64,000 nucleotides of DNA from Mayfieldus sp963740555 (GTDB taxonomy: Bacteria > Actinomycetota > Thermoleophilia > Solirubrobacterales > 70-9). The translations under genes were made by a program, and so were the position numbers. A model generated the notes under the pieces. The model had not been told where the DNA came from, made no database searches, and saw nothing but the letters and a program-made list of their open reading frames with translations. Below are positions 27,387-35,793 of the stretch, piece after piece. Each line of letters begins with the position of its first letter. Position 1 is the stretch's first letter. The stretch spans positions 176,981-240,980 of the forward strand of contig CAVUES010000015.1 of NCBI GenBank assembly GCA_963740555.1, in the 5' to 3' direction.

Positions 27387-27453
27387 AGGCCGCGACACGA
27401 GGTGTCGCGGCAGTGGCATGTCAGGCGGCCGAAGGCCGCCGCAAGTCATTCAG
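27387..27453 (+). repeat. Two-hairpin repeat element, copy B
   Basis: Same layout as copy A with a better first stem (GCCGCGACAC GAG GTGTCGCGGC), linker GCATGTCAG, second stem GCGGCC GAA GGCCGC, then CGCAAGTCATTC. Its right edge contains the stop codon of the truncated peroxiredoxin remnant on the other strand, so the element abuts the broken gene. Confidence 0.7.
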
Positions 27454-27677
27454 CGAAGCAGAGAAACCGCCCGCGCCGCGTCGCTCCCGGGCGGAAGCAC
27501 CGGATAGATCACCGCGTCGATGACCCCCTCGCGGGCGATCAGGGTGAGCCGCTTGCAGCTCGCCGTGGAGGTCGCGGAAAGCGTGATTGGCCGCAGCTCC
27601 GTGCCCCGCAGATGGCCGGCGGCGCCGTCGTCCTCTGGGACCGGCAGATCGGGCGGCAGGTCGTGGAAGCTCTCCAT
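27450..27677 (-). pseudogene. Peroxiredoxin-like remnant with internal deletion
   Basis: A 75-residue frame whose start (MESFHDLPPDLPVPEDDGAA) matches the N-terminus, and whose end (RLTLIAREGVIDAVIYPVLP, PGSDAARAV) matches the C-terminus, of small AhpC/TSA-type redoxins. The roughly 100 residues between, including the catalytic Cys, are missing: the two ends join at about LSATSTASCK. It is therefore non-functional as a peroxidase. It is divergent from alaS with 19 bases between starts, and its 3' end lies in repeat copy B. Confidence 0.5.
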
Positions 27678-27696
27678 CCCCTTAGATTCTGACTTT

Positions 27697-30321
27697 GTGA
27701 AGGCTCCGGAGATCCGCGACACCTATCTCTCCTACTTCCAGCAGCGCGACCACAAGGTCGTGCCGTCGGCATCGCTGGTTCCCTCGGTGCACGATCCGTC
27801 GGTGCTGCTGACCACTGCCGGGATGCAGCCGTTCAAGCCCTACTTCCTGGGCCAGGCCGAGCCGCCATCGCGGCGGATCACGGACGTTCAGAAGTGCTTT
27901 CGCACCACCGACATCGAGGAGGTCGGCAACACCGCCCGCCATTTGACCTTCTTCGAGATGCTCGGCAACTGGAGCTTCGGCGACTACTTCAAGCAGGAGT
28001 CGATCGAGATGGGGTGGGAGCTCTCGACCGAGGGCTTCGGCTTCGACCCGGAGCGGATCTGGGTGACGGTGTTCGAGGGCGACGAGGAGCTCGGCCTTGG
28101 ACCCGATACCGAGGCGATCGAGATCTGGGGACAGGTCGGGGTGCCCGAGGGGCGGATCGTGCGGCTGCCGCGCTCGGAGAACTTCTGGCAGGCCGGGCCG
28201 ACCGGACCCTGTGGCCCCTGCTCGGAGATGTACTTCGACCGCGGCGACGAGTTCGGCGCGGCGGACGAGCGCCCCGGCGACGACAGCGACCGCTACGTCG
28301 AGTACTGGAACCACGTCTTCATGACCTACGACCTGGCCGCCGACGGATCTCTTTCGCCGCTGCCGATGCCAAACATCGACACGGGCATGGGGGTGGAGCG
28401 GATGGCGATGATCCTCCAGGGGGTCGATTCGGTCTTCGACACCGACCTGCTGCGACCGCTTGTCGACCTCGCGGAGGAGATGTCGCGCCGCGCCTACGGG
28501 CAGGACAACGCGACGACGCGGGCGATGCGGATCATCGCCGATCACTCGCGCGGCATGACCTTCCTGCTCGCCGAGGGCGTCGTCCCCTCCAACGAGGATC
28601 GCGGCTACATCCTGCGCAGGATCATGCGACGGGCGATACAGCAGGGCCGTGTCTTGGGCCTCGAGTCGCCCTGGCTGCACCGCTTCGCCGAGCGCACGAT
28701 CGAGGTCATGGGGGACGCCTACCCCGAGATCGAAGCCGAGCGCGAGACGATCGCGCGCTGGGTGGGCGACGAGGAGGAGAGCTTCGGACGCACTCTCGAA
28801 CGCGGCACCCAGCTGCTCGAGCAGCTTGTCGAGGGGGCGAAGGAGTCCGGGACGTCGTGGATCGACGCTGCCGACGCCTTCAAGTTGCACGACACCTACG
28901 GCTTTCCCTACGACCTCACCAAGGAGCTGCTCGCCGATCAGGGGCTGTCGGTCGACGACCAGGGCTTCGAGGAGCTGATGGACGAGCAGCGCAGCCGGGC
29001 GCGGATGGGGATCGCCGACGCCCATGGGTCCGAGGATCGGCACGGCAAGGTGCTCAGCTTCGCGTCCTCCGCGCCCCCGACCCGCTTCGTCGGCTACGAG
29101 CGGCTGCGGGCGACGACGGGGGTCAGCGCCGCGAGCGGCGAGGATGGGCGAGCGCTGATCAAGTTGGAGGAGAGCCCCTTCTACGCCGAGGGCGGCGGCC
29201 AGGTTGCCGACACCGGCCAGCTGCGCTGGGATGGGGGCGAGGCCGGGGTCGCCGACGTCTACCGAATCGGCGAGGACCAGGCGATCGAGGTCGAGCTGCG
29301 GTCGGGCGAATTGTCGGCCGGCGAGCGGGTAGAGGCGGAAGTCGAGCCCGAGCTGCGGCACGCGACGATGCGCAACCACACCGCGACCCATCTGTTGCAC
29401 GCGGCGCTGCGCCAGCGGCTGGGGACTCATGTGCGCCAGGCCGGCTCCGCCGTGCGCCCCGACAAGCTGCGCTTCGACTTCACCCACGGCCACGCGCTCA
29501 GCCCCAAGGAGCTGGCCGATATCGAGGACCAGGTCAACGACTGGGTGAAGGCGAGCCGTCCGGTGCGCTGGATCAACATGGAGCGGTCCGAAGCCGAACG
29601 GCTGGGGGCGATGGCGCTGTTCGGCGAGAAGTACGGAGACTGGGTTCGCGTGGTCGAGGTCGAGGACGTCTCGCGCGAGCTGTGCGGCGGCACCCACGTG
29701 GCCAACACCGCCGAGATCGGGATCTTCACGATCTCGACCGAGGGATCCAGCGCCGCAAACGTGCGGCGAATCGAGGCGCTCACCGGCCCGGCGGCGATCG
29801 ACTGGTTTCGGGAGCGGGTCGCCGAGCTTCGCCAGACCGGCGAGCTGCTCGGCTCGCCGCAGGACCCGCTCGGCGCGGCGCGCCGCGCCGCCGAGCAGCT
29901 CGAGGCGCTCAGCAAGGGCGCCCAGGCGGCGCAGAAGGACCGGCTCGCCGACACCGCGAGGCAACTGGTCGAGTCCAGCGAAGACGTGAATGGCGTGCGG
30001 CTGGTTGCCAGCGAGGCGCCGATCGCCGACCAGAAGCTGCTTCTGGAAATGGCCGACAGGGTCCGTCAGTCGCTCGGCGACGCCGCCGTGGTGCTCGGAG
30101 GCGCCGAGGATCGACGCGTCGGCATCGTCGCCTGCTTTGCCCCAGCGGTGGTCGAGCGCGGCCTCTCCGCCGCCGAGGTGGTGCGCGAGGCCGCGGCGCT
30201 GGTCGGCGGCGGCGGTGGAGGTCGCGACGAGGTCGCCCAGGCCGGCGGCAAGGACCCCACGAAGCTCCCGGAGGCGATCGCCGCCGCGAGACAGGCGATC
30301 GAGCGAAAGCTCGGGGGATGA
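27697..30321 (+). CDS. alaS: Alanyl-tRNA synthetase
   Basis: 874 residues from a GTG at 27697 (the open frame upstream is not coding). Class II catalytic core with TTAGMQPFKPYFLG, KCFRTTDIEEVGNTARHLTF and FFEMLGNWSFGDYF; editing domain with the zinc motif NHTATHLLHAAL and the distal CGGTHVANT; C-terminal C-Ala with VGGGGGGRDEVAQAGG. Charges tRNA-Ala and clears mischarged Ser/Gly. Its stop overlaps ruvX (ATGA), heading a long operon. Confidence 0.97.
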   Translation: MKAPEIRDTYLSYFQQRDHKVVPSASLVPSVHDPSVLLTTAGMQPFKPYFLGQAEPPSRRITDVQKCFRTTDIEEVGNTARHLTFFEMLGNWSFGDYFKQESIEMGWELSTEGFGFDPERIWVTVFEGDEELGLGPDTEAIEIWGQVGVPEGRIVRLPRSENFWQAGPTGPCGPCSEMYFDRGDEFGAADERPGDDSDRYVEYWNHVFMTYDLAADGSLSPLPMPNIDTGMGVERMAMILQGVDSVFDTDLLRPLVDLAEEMSRRAYGQDNATTRAMRIIADHSRGMTFLLAEGVVPSNEDRGYILRRIMRRAIQQGRVLGLESPWLHRFAERTIEVMGDAYPEIEAERETIARWVGDEEESFGRTLERGTQLLEQLVEGAKESGTSWIDAADAFKLHDTYGFPYDLTKELLADQGLSVDDQGFEELMDEQRSRARMGIADAHGSEDRHGKVLSFASSAPPTRFVGYERLRATTGVSAASGEDGRALIKLEESPFYAEGGGQVADTGQLRWDGGEAGVADVYRIGEDQAIEVELRSGELSAGERVEAEVEPELRHATMRNHTATHLLHAALRQRLGTHVRQAGSAVRPDKLRFDFTHGHALSPKELADIEDQVNDWVKASRPVRWINMERSEAERLGAMALFGEKYGDWVRVVEVEDVSRELCGGTHVANTAEIGIFTISTEGSSAANVRRIEALTGPAAIDWFRERVAELRQTGELLGSPQDPLGAARRAAEQLEALSKGAQAAQKDRLADTARQLVESSEDVNGVRLVASEAPIADQKLLLEMADRVRQSLGDAAVVLGGAEDRRVGIVACFAPAVVERGLSAAEVVREAAALVGGGGGGRDEVAQAGGKDPTKLPEAIAAARQAIERKLGG

Positions 30322-30728
30322 AGCGAGCAGCGATGCGGATCCTGGCCCTCGACTACGGCAGCGCGCGCATCGGTTGTGCGATCTCGGATCCCAGCGAGAC
30401 GCTGGCTCGTCCGCTCACCGTCCTCGAGCCCCCCGACCCAGGCGCAGTGGCCGAGCTGGTCAGCGCCAACGAGGTCGGGCGGGTCGTGGTCGGGATGCCG
30501 GTGCATCTGAATGGGCGCGAGGGTGAGCAGGCCGAGGCGACGCGACGGTTCAGCGCCGAGCTCGAGCGCCTGCTCGACGTCCCGGTCGAGACATACGACG
30601 AACGGCTGACCACGCGGATGGCGGAGGCGAGCCGTCAGGCTGGCGCGCGGGCGCCCGAGGACGCAATCGCGGCCGCGCACCTGCTCGAGAGCTACATGGC
30701 GAGCCGCAAACAGGGGGAGGGGGCATGA
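30318..30728 (+). CDS. ruvX: Holliday junction resolvase-like RuvX (YqgF)
   Basis: 136 residues with the RNase H-like start ILALDYGSARIGCAISDP, VGMPVHLNGREG, and the conserved TYDERLTTRMAE block. YqgF proteins act in rRNA processing and have been called resolvases. ATG at 30318 overlaps the alaS stop; an internal ATG at 30333 is an alternative start. The order alaS-ruvX-mltG-aroE is widely conserved in actinobacteria and Firmicutes. Confidence 0.93.
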   Translation: MKRAAMRILALDYGSARIGCAISDPSETLARPLTVLEPPDPGAVAELVSANEVGRVVVGMPVHLNGREGEQAEATRRFSAELERLLDVPVETYDERLTTRMAEASRQAGARAPEDAIAAAHLLESYMASRKQGEGA

Positions 30729-32125
30729 ACGACGACTGGACCCCCGACGACGCCTTCCTCGATTCGGACGATCCCGAAGCCCAGGCTCGCGAGCAGCGCC
30801 GCCGCGAGCGAGAGGCGCGGCGGCGCGAGCGCCAGTCCAAGCAAGCCCCCAAGGATCCGCAGCGACCCGGCGCGTCCGCGGCCGAGGGAGCCGCCACCGG
30901 GGCCCCCGAGGGGGTGCCGCCGGCCGAGCAGCGCCTGCCCAGCAGCCCGGCGCAGGAGCCGTTCGCCAGGCGTGTCGCCGCGATGCGAACGCGCCTTGGT
31001 GGAACATGGGCGAGCCGCCCGCGGCGCCAGCCGCGACCGCCACGCGAGGGCCCCGGGCGCGGCGCCGGACTGATCGAGGCGGCGGTCGCCAACTGGCGTC
31101 GCATAGCCCTTGCGATCGTCGCGGTCCTCGTCCTGTGGTTCCTCGTCGCGCTGTTCCAGCCATTCCACGGATCGCAGGAAGACCCGGTGGTGGTGACGAT
31201 CCCCAAGGGAGCCAGCGCCAGCGAGGTCGGCGATCTGCTGGACAGCAACGGGATCGTCTCCAGCAGCACGCTCTTTCAGATCCGGGTCACCCTCGCGGGC
31301 AAACGCTCCGACCTGCTTCCAGGCACCTACACGCTGCACCGCAACGAGAGCTACGGCGACGCGATCGACGATCTCACGACTCCTCCGGAGCAGCGCAGCA
31401 CGGCCACCGTGACGGTCCCGGAGGGCCTCAGTCGCGCCCAGGTGGCCCCGCTCGCCAAGCAGGCCGGGCTGAAGGGCCGCTACGTAAAGGCGAGCATTCG
31501 CTCCAAGTACCTGCATCCCAATGACTACGGGGCGCAGAAGCGCGCTCGCAACCTGGAGGGGTTCCTGTTCCCCGACACCTACGAGCTGAAGTCCGGGGCC
31601 CCGGTCTCAGACCTCGTCCAGCTCCAGCTTCAGGACTTCAAGCGCCGCATCAAGCACGTCAACATGAGCTATGCGCGCTCCAAGAACCTCACCACCTACG
31701 ACGTCTTGATCATCGCCTCGATGATCGAGCGGGAGGTGCAGGTGCCGAGCGAGCGCAAGCTGGTCGCAGCGGTGATCTACAACCGGCTGCACCGGGGGAT
31801 GCCGCTGGGAATCGACGCCACGACGCGGTTCGCGGTCGGTAACTACACCGAGCCCCTGACCGAGGCGCAGCTCAGCAGCCCGTCGCCGTACAACACCAGG
31901 CTGCACGCGGGATTGCCCCCCGGACCGATCGGCAACCCGGGGCTGGCCGCGATCCAGGCGGCCGCGAAACCTGCCAAGGTCAGCTACATCTACTACGTGG
32001 TCAAGCCGGGCACCTGCGGCGAGCACAGCTTCTCCTCCACCAGCGCCCAGTTCGCGCGCGACCAGGCCGCCTACCAGCGGGCACTGAAGGCGAAGGGCGG
32101 CTCCCCGACCAGCTGTCCGGGTTGA
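30725..32125 (+). CDS. mltG: Endolytic murein transglycosylase
   Basis: 466 residues: a charged, Arg/Pro-rich cytoplasmic segment of about 125 residues, one transmembrane helix (IALAIVAVLVLWFLVALF), a LysM-like region (VTIPKGASASEVGDLLDSNG) and the YceG catalytic domain with the Glu in LIIASMIEREVQ and NTRLHAGLPPGPIGNPG. MltG cuts nascent glycan strands and sets their length at the membrane. The N-terminal tail is longer than in E. coli MltG but usual in actinobacteria. ATGA overlap with ruvX. Confidence 0.93.
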   Translation: MNDDWTPDDAFLDSDDPEAQAREQRRREREARRRERQSKQAPKDPQRPGASAAEGAATGAPEGVPPAEQRLPSSPAQEPFARRVAAMRTRLGGTWASRPRRQPRPPREGPGRGAGLIEAAVANWRRIALAIVAVLVLWFLVALFQPFHGSQEDPVVVTIPKGASASEVGDLLDSNGIVSSSTLFQIRVTLAGKRSDLLPGTYTLHRNESYGDAIDDLTTPPEQRSTATVTVPEGLSRAQVAPLAKQAGLKGRYVKASIRSKYLHPNDYGAQKRARNLEGFLFPDTYELKSGAPVSDLVQLQLQDFKRRIKHVNMSYARSKNLTTYDVLIIASMIEREVQVPSERKLVAAVIYNRLHRGMPLGIDATTRFAVGNYTEPLTEAQLSSPSPYNTRLHAGLPPGPIGNPGLAAIQAAAKPAKVSYIYYVVKPGTCGEHSFSSTSAQFARDQAAYQRALKAKGGSPTSCPG

Positions 32126-32916
32126 TGAAGCGTCTCGCAGTCCTCGGGTTCCCGATCGACTTCTCGCGCTCGCCGGCGATCCACAATGCGGCGTTCGCGG
32201 CGCTGGACATGGACGGCGAATGGACATACGAGGCGATCGAGGTCTCCCCCGGCGAGTTCGAGCAGCGGGTCCGGGCGATGGCGGGCGAAGGGTTCGTGGG
32301 AGCGAACGTGACCGTCCCCCACAAGGGAGCCGCGCTGCTCGTGTCAGAGCGCCGTTCCGGGGTCGCGCGTGAGATCGGGGCGGCCAACACACTCACCTTT
32401 CTCGAGGGCGAGATCCGCGCCGACAACACCGACGCCCAGGGCTTGATGGAGTCGTTGCCCGAGTCTCCAGCGGGTCGCCGCGCCCTGGTGCTCGGCGCCG
32501 GCGGCGCCGCTCGGGCGGTCGTCTGGGCGCTGACCCGGGCGGGGGTCGAGGTTTCGGTATGGAATCGCACCCCCGAGCGGGCCGCGAAGCTCTGCGCCGA
32601 GCTGGGGGGAGCGGTGGTCGAGGACCCTGGACGGGGCGACTTCGAGCTGATCGTCAACTCGACCAGTGTCGGGATGCATGGCGAGGATCCCTTCGACGAC
32701 CTGCCGCTCTCGCGCGACTGGTTCGGCTTCTCCCAGACAGTGGTCGATCTCGTCTACGGTGAGCGCCAGAGCAAGCTCCTGACGGTGGCCGGCGAAGCCG
32801 GCGCAAAGGTCGTCGACGGGCTCGAGGTGCTGGTGCGGCAGGGCGCCGCTTCATTTCGGATCTGGACCGGGATCGACCCGCCGATCGACGTGATGCGCGA
32901 CGCGGCCCGCGGCTAA
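32125..32916 (+). CDS. aroE: Shikimate dehydrogenase
   Basis: 263 residues: substrate domain AVLGFPIDFSRSPAIHNAAF, catalytic Lys and Asp in NVTVPHKGAALL and RADNTDAQGL, cofactor motif LVLGAGGAARAVVWAL, NRTPERA for NADP and the terminal GLEVLVRQGAASF. Reduces 3-dehydroshikimate to shikimate with NADPH. The ATG at 32125 shares its first base with the mltG stop. It opens the run of shikimate genes continuing at aroC. Confidence 0.95.
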   Translation: MKRLAVLGFPIDFSRSPAIHNAAFAALDMDGEWTYEAIEVSPGEFEQRVRAMAGEGFVGANVTVPHKGAALLVSERRSGVAREIGAANTLTFLEGEIRADNTDAQGLMESLPESPAGRRALVLGAGGAARAVVWALTRAGVEVSVWNRTPERAAKLCAELGGAVVEDPGRGDFELIVNSTSVGMHGEDPFDDLPLSRDWFGFSQTVVDLVYGERQSKLLTVAGEAGAKVVDGLEVLVRQGAASFRIWTGIDPPIDVMRDAARG

Positions 32917-32946
32917 CTCGAGCCAACCACGGAGGTCTGATCCGGC

Positions 32947-33099
32947 TCAGCCGAGGGCCTGGCGGACGGCGACGAGCACGTAGATCCATGTGGCCGCGTC
33001 GAGCGCGATCAGCACCACTCGCCCGCTAGTCCGATCCCAGCGTTGGGCAAGCACCATGCCGGTGCGCCACCGCCCCCCTGAGGCCTGTGGTTGCCGCAT
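32947..33099 (-). CDS. Possible small single-pass membrane protein
   Basis: A 50-residue frame (start MRQPQASGGRWRTGMVLAQR) with one hydrophobic helix (VVLIALDAATWIYVLVAVRQ). It faces the aroE 3' end and diverges from the htrA-like gene. Composition is protein-like, but no homologue is recalled and the frame is short, so this is tentative. Confidence 0.35.
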   Translation of the reverse strand: MRQPQASGGRWRTGMVLAQRWDRTSGRVVLIALDAATWIYVLVAVRQALG

Positions 33100-33138
33100 G
33101 CCCGCAAGCTTAGGCGGTCGGATTGCTAACTTCAAAAT

Positions 33139-34167
33139 GTGACTGGAAACATGCGTCTACTCGACTCAAGATCGACAGACGGCGACTTCGGCCGGTCCGC
33201 GGCCGACGATCGGCCGTCCCTGCCCGACGCGGAGGCCTTCGACGCCTATTCGCGCACCGTCTCCGGGGTGGCCGAGAAGCTGGGCCCGTCGGTCGCTCAT
33301 CTGACCGTCTCACGTCGCACCCGCCGCGGGCGCCGCATGGACGGGGCGGGCAGCGGCGTGGCGATCAGCCCCGACGGTTTCATGCTCAGCGCCGCCCATG
33401 TCGTCGACGGAACCGACGGTCGCGGCCGGGCGTCGTTTCCCGACGGTCGCGAATTCAGCTTCGAATTGATCGGCGCCGATCCGCTGTCCGACCTCGCGCT
33501 ACTGCGGGCAGAGGCCGCCGACCTCGTCTCGGCGACCCTCGGCGACGCGGAAGAGCTTCGGGTCGGGCAGCTGGTGGTGGCGATCGGCAGCCCGAACGGA
33601 TTCAGTGGCTCGGTGACCACCGGCGTCGTTTCGGCGCTGGGGCGTTCGCTGCCCACCCGCACGCGCTCCGCCGGGCGCCTGATCGAGAACGTGATCCAGA
33701 CCGATGCGGCGCTCAACCCCGGCAACTCCGGGGGAGCCCTGGCCGACGGGTTGGCGAGGGTGGTCGGGATCAATACCGCCGTCGCCGGCATCGGCCTCGG
33801 CCTCGCGGTGCCGATCAACGACACGACCCGACGCATCGTCTCGGAGCTGATGAGCGAGGGGAGGGTGCGGCGCGCCTACATCGGGATCGTCGGTGGCTCG
33901 CGCCCGCTGCCGCCGCGGTTGGCGACCGAGCTCGGCCGCGATCAAGGTATCGAGGTGGTGGAAGTCGTCGACGGCAGTCCCGCGGCGCGCGCCGGCCTTC
34001 GGCCAGAGGACCTGATCGTCGAGGTCGATGGAGTGGCGCTCAGCGACGTCGGCGATCTCCAGCGCCTCATGGTCGCCGAGCGGATCGGGCGCGACCTCGC
34101 GACCCGCGTCTTCCGCGACGGGAGCACGACCGAGTTGACCCTCGTCCCTGAGGAGTTGCAGGCGTAG
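33139..34167 (+). CDS. HtrA/DegP-like S1C serine protease, apparently cytoplasmic
   Basis: 342 residues with a complete trypsin-like triad: His87 (LSAAHVVDG), Asp118 (DPLSDLALLR), Ser197 (NPGNSGGAL), then one PDZ domain (VEVVDGSPAARAGLRPEDLI). There is no signal peptide or membrane helix in the N-terminus, which is charged, so unlike most HtrA proteins it may work in the cytoplasm, or the start is mis-set. GTG at 33139. It interrupts the shikimate run between aroE and aroC and its 3' end overlaps the antisense gene by about 100 bases. Confidence 0.9.
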   Translation: MTGNMRLLDSRSTDGDFGRSAADDRPSLPDAEAFDAYSRTVSGVAEKLGPSVAHLTVSRRTRRGRRMDGAGSGVAISPDGFMLSAAHVVDGTDGRGRASFPDGREFSFELIGADPLSDLALLRAEAADLVSATLGDAEELRVGQLVVAIGSPNGFSGSVTTGVVSALGRSLPTRTRSAGRLIENVIQTDAALNPGNSGGALADGLARVVGINTAVAGIGLGLAVPINDTTRRIVSELMSEGRVRRAYIGIVGGSRPLPPRLATELGRDQGIEVVEVVDGSPAARAGLRPEDLIVEVDGVALSDVGDLQRLMVAERIGRDLATRVFRDGSTTELTLVPEELQA

Positions 34168-34612
34168 AGACTCCGCAGCGCCCGGTTCCCGGCTTTCCGA
34201 CCAGCAGCCAACCGGCGAGCCTGTCCGAGTCGGCGGCGCGGACCGGGAAGGTGCCGATCCGGGGGGCGAGCAGGTCGAATTGCGCGGGGGCGAACGGAGT
34301 GACGGCGCTGTCGAGTCCCAGTGCCGGGATCTCGATGTCGTCGCCAAATGGCGCCGCGACCTCGAGACGTAGCTCGTCGCCGCGTTCGATGCGCACGGTC
34401 TTCGGCGGCAGGTTCGAGATCCGCAGGCGGGAAACGAGGAGAAGACCGGAGCGGGCGGGAGGCGGCGGGGCCTTCGGCTTCTTCGGCCGGTGCCCCCGCT
34501 TGGCGTGCGCGGGGTTGGCGGGATTCTTGTCCGGGGTGGGGAGGAACGCCGCGGCCAGGGTCGAGATCACCAGCAGGACGAGCATGACAACGACCAGTCG
34601 GCGGGCAGCCAC
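34067..34612 (-). CDS. Membrane-anchored hypothetical with cupredoxin-like beta domain
   Basis: Starts MAARRLVVVMLVLLVISTLA, a signal anchor, then a basic Pro/Lys linker (HRPKKPKAPPPPARSG) and a beta-rich domain (VRIERGDELRLEVAAPFGDD, then GTFPVRAADSDRLAGWLLVG) reminiscent of plastocyanin-like cupredoxins, but without an evident Cys-His copper site. The last 35 residues overlap htrA antisense and are low in complexity, so a shorter protein, or a lost stop, is plausible. Divergent from aroC with 17 bases between. Confidence 0.55.
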   Translation of the reverse strand: MAARRLVVVMLVLLVISTLAAAFLPTPDKNPANPAHAKRGHRPKKPKAPPPPARSGLLLVSRLRISNLPPKTVRIERGDELRLEVAAPFGDDIEIPALGLDSAVTPFAPAQFDLLAPRIGTFPVRAADSDRLAGWLLVGKPGTGRCGVSTPATPQGRGSTRSCSRRGRRGSRGRARSARRP

Positions 34613-34629
34613 GCCGATAGCCTAGATCG

Positions 34630-35793
34630 ATGTCTTTCCGCTTCGTAACAGCTGGTGAATCGCACGGTCCCGGGCTGACGGCGATCGTCGAGGGCATGCC
34701 GGCCGGCTTGGAGCTGGACCGCGCGGCGCTGGACCGCGACATGGCGCGCCGCCAGCTCGGCCACGGACGCGGCGGGCGGATGAAGATCGAAAGCGACACG
34801 GTCGAGGTTCGCTCCGGAGTCCGTCACGGCCGCACACTCGGTAGCCCGATCGCGATCCTGGTCGCCAATCGCGACTACGCCAACTGGGAGGAGCGGATGG
34901 GCCCGTGGCCGGTCGACGGCGACGTCGACGAGGTGCACCTGCCCCGACCGGGCCACGCCGACCTGCCCGGGTTGCAGAAGTTCGGCTACAGCGACGTCCG
35001 CAACGTGCTGGAGCGCGCCAGCGCCCGCGAGACCGCCGCCCGCACCGCCGCGGGATCGATCGCCCGCGCGTTTTTGACCGCCCTCGGGGTCAGCGTCCAC
35101 AGCCACGTGATCCAGATCGGCTCGGTGAAGGCCCCGGAGCGCGAGGACCTGGCACCGTCCGACTTCGACGGCGTCGACGACGACCCGGTTCGCACGCTGG
35201 ACCCCGAGACGAGCGCCGCGATGGTCGAGGAGATCGACCGGCTCCGCAAGGCCAACGAGAGCCTCGGCGGCGGCTTCGAGGTGCGGGCCTTCGGACTAGT
35301 GCCGGGGGTCGGCTCGCACGTCTCCTGGGCGGAGAAGCTGGACGGGCGGCTCGCCCAGGCGATCGTCTCGATCCAGTCGATCAAGGGCGTGACGATCGGC
35401 CCCGCCTGGGACGTCGCCGCGAGCCCCGGCTCCGAGGCCCACGACGAGATCTTCCACTCCGACGAGCGCGGCTTCTACCGCGAGACGAACCGGGCCGGCG
35501 GCCTGGAGGGCGGCATGACCAACGGCCAGCCGCTCGTCGTGCGGGCGGCGATCAAGCCGATCTCGACCCTGACCAAACCGCTGCGCTCGGTCGACACGGA
35601 GAGCAAGCAGCCGGCCGAGGCGCTTCGCGAGCGCACCGACTCCACCGTGGTCCCGGCGGCCGGCGTGGTCGGCGAGGCGATGGTCTGCCTGACCCTGGCC
35701 GCCGCCTATCGCGAGAAGTTCGGTGGCGACCACATCGACGACGTCCTCGGCGCGCTCGCCGCTTACAAGCAGCGCATCGGGTGGCGAGATTGA
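34630..35793 (+). CDS. aroC: Chorismate synthase
   Basis: 387 residues with the family signatures FVTAGESHGPGLTAIVEGMP, MARRQLGHGRGGRMKIE, GKR-type region HLPRPGHADLPGLQKFG and TKPLRSVDTESKQ near the end. Uses reduced FMN to convert EPSP into chorismate. ATG at 34630. Its stop lies inside the start region of the aroK-aroB fusion, implying translational coupling. Confidence 0.97.
   Translation: MSFRFVTAGESHGPGLTAIVEGMPAGLELDRAALDRDMARRQLGHGRGGRMKIESDTVEVRSGVRHGRTLGSPIAILVANRDYANWEERMGPWPVDGDVDEVHLPRPGHADLPGLQKFGYSDVRNVLERASARETAARTAAGSIARAFLTALGVSVHSHVIQIGSVKAPEREDLAPSDFDGVDDDPVRTLDPETSAAMVEEIDRLRKANESLGGGFEVRAFGLVPGVGSHVSWAEKLDGRLAQAIVSIQSIKGVTIGPAWDVAASPGSEAHDEIFHSDERGFYRETNRAGGLEGGMTNGQPLVVRAAIKPISTLTKPLRSVDTESKQPAEALRERTDSTVVPAAGVVGEAMVCLTLAAAYREKFGGDHIDDVLGALAAYKQRIGWRD

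Noticed and set aside
27894..30728. A 944-residue plus-strand frame running through alaS into ruvX
   Set aside because: Only its last part (ruvX, from 30318) is real; the rest is an out-of-frame reading of alaS.
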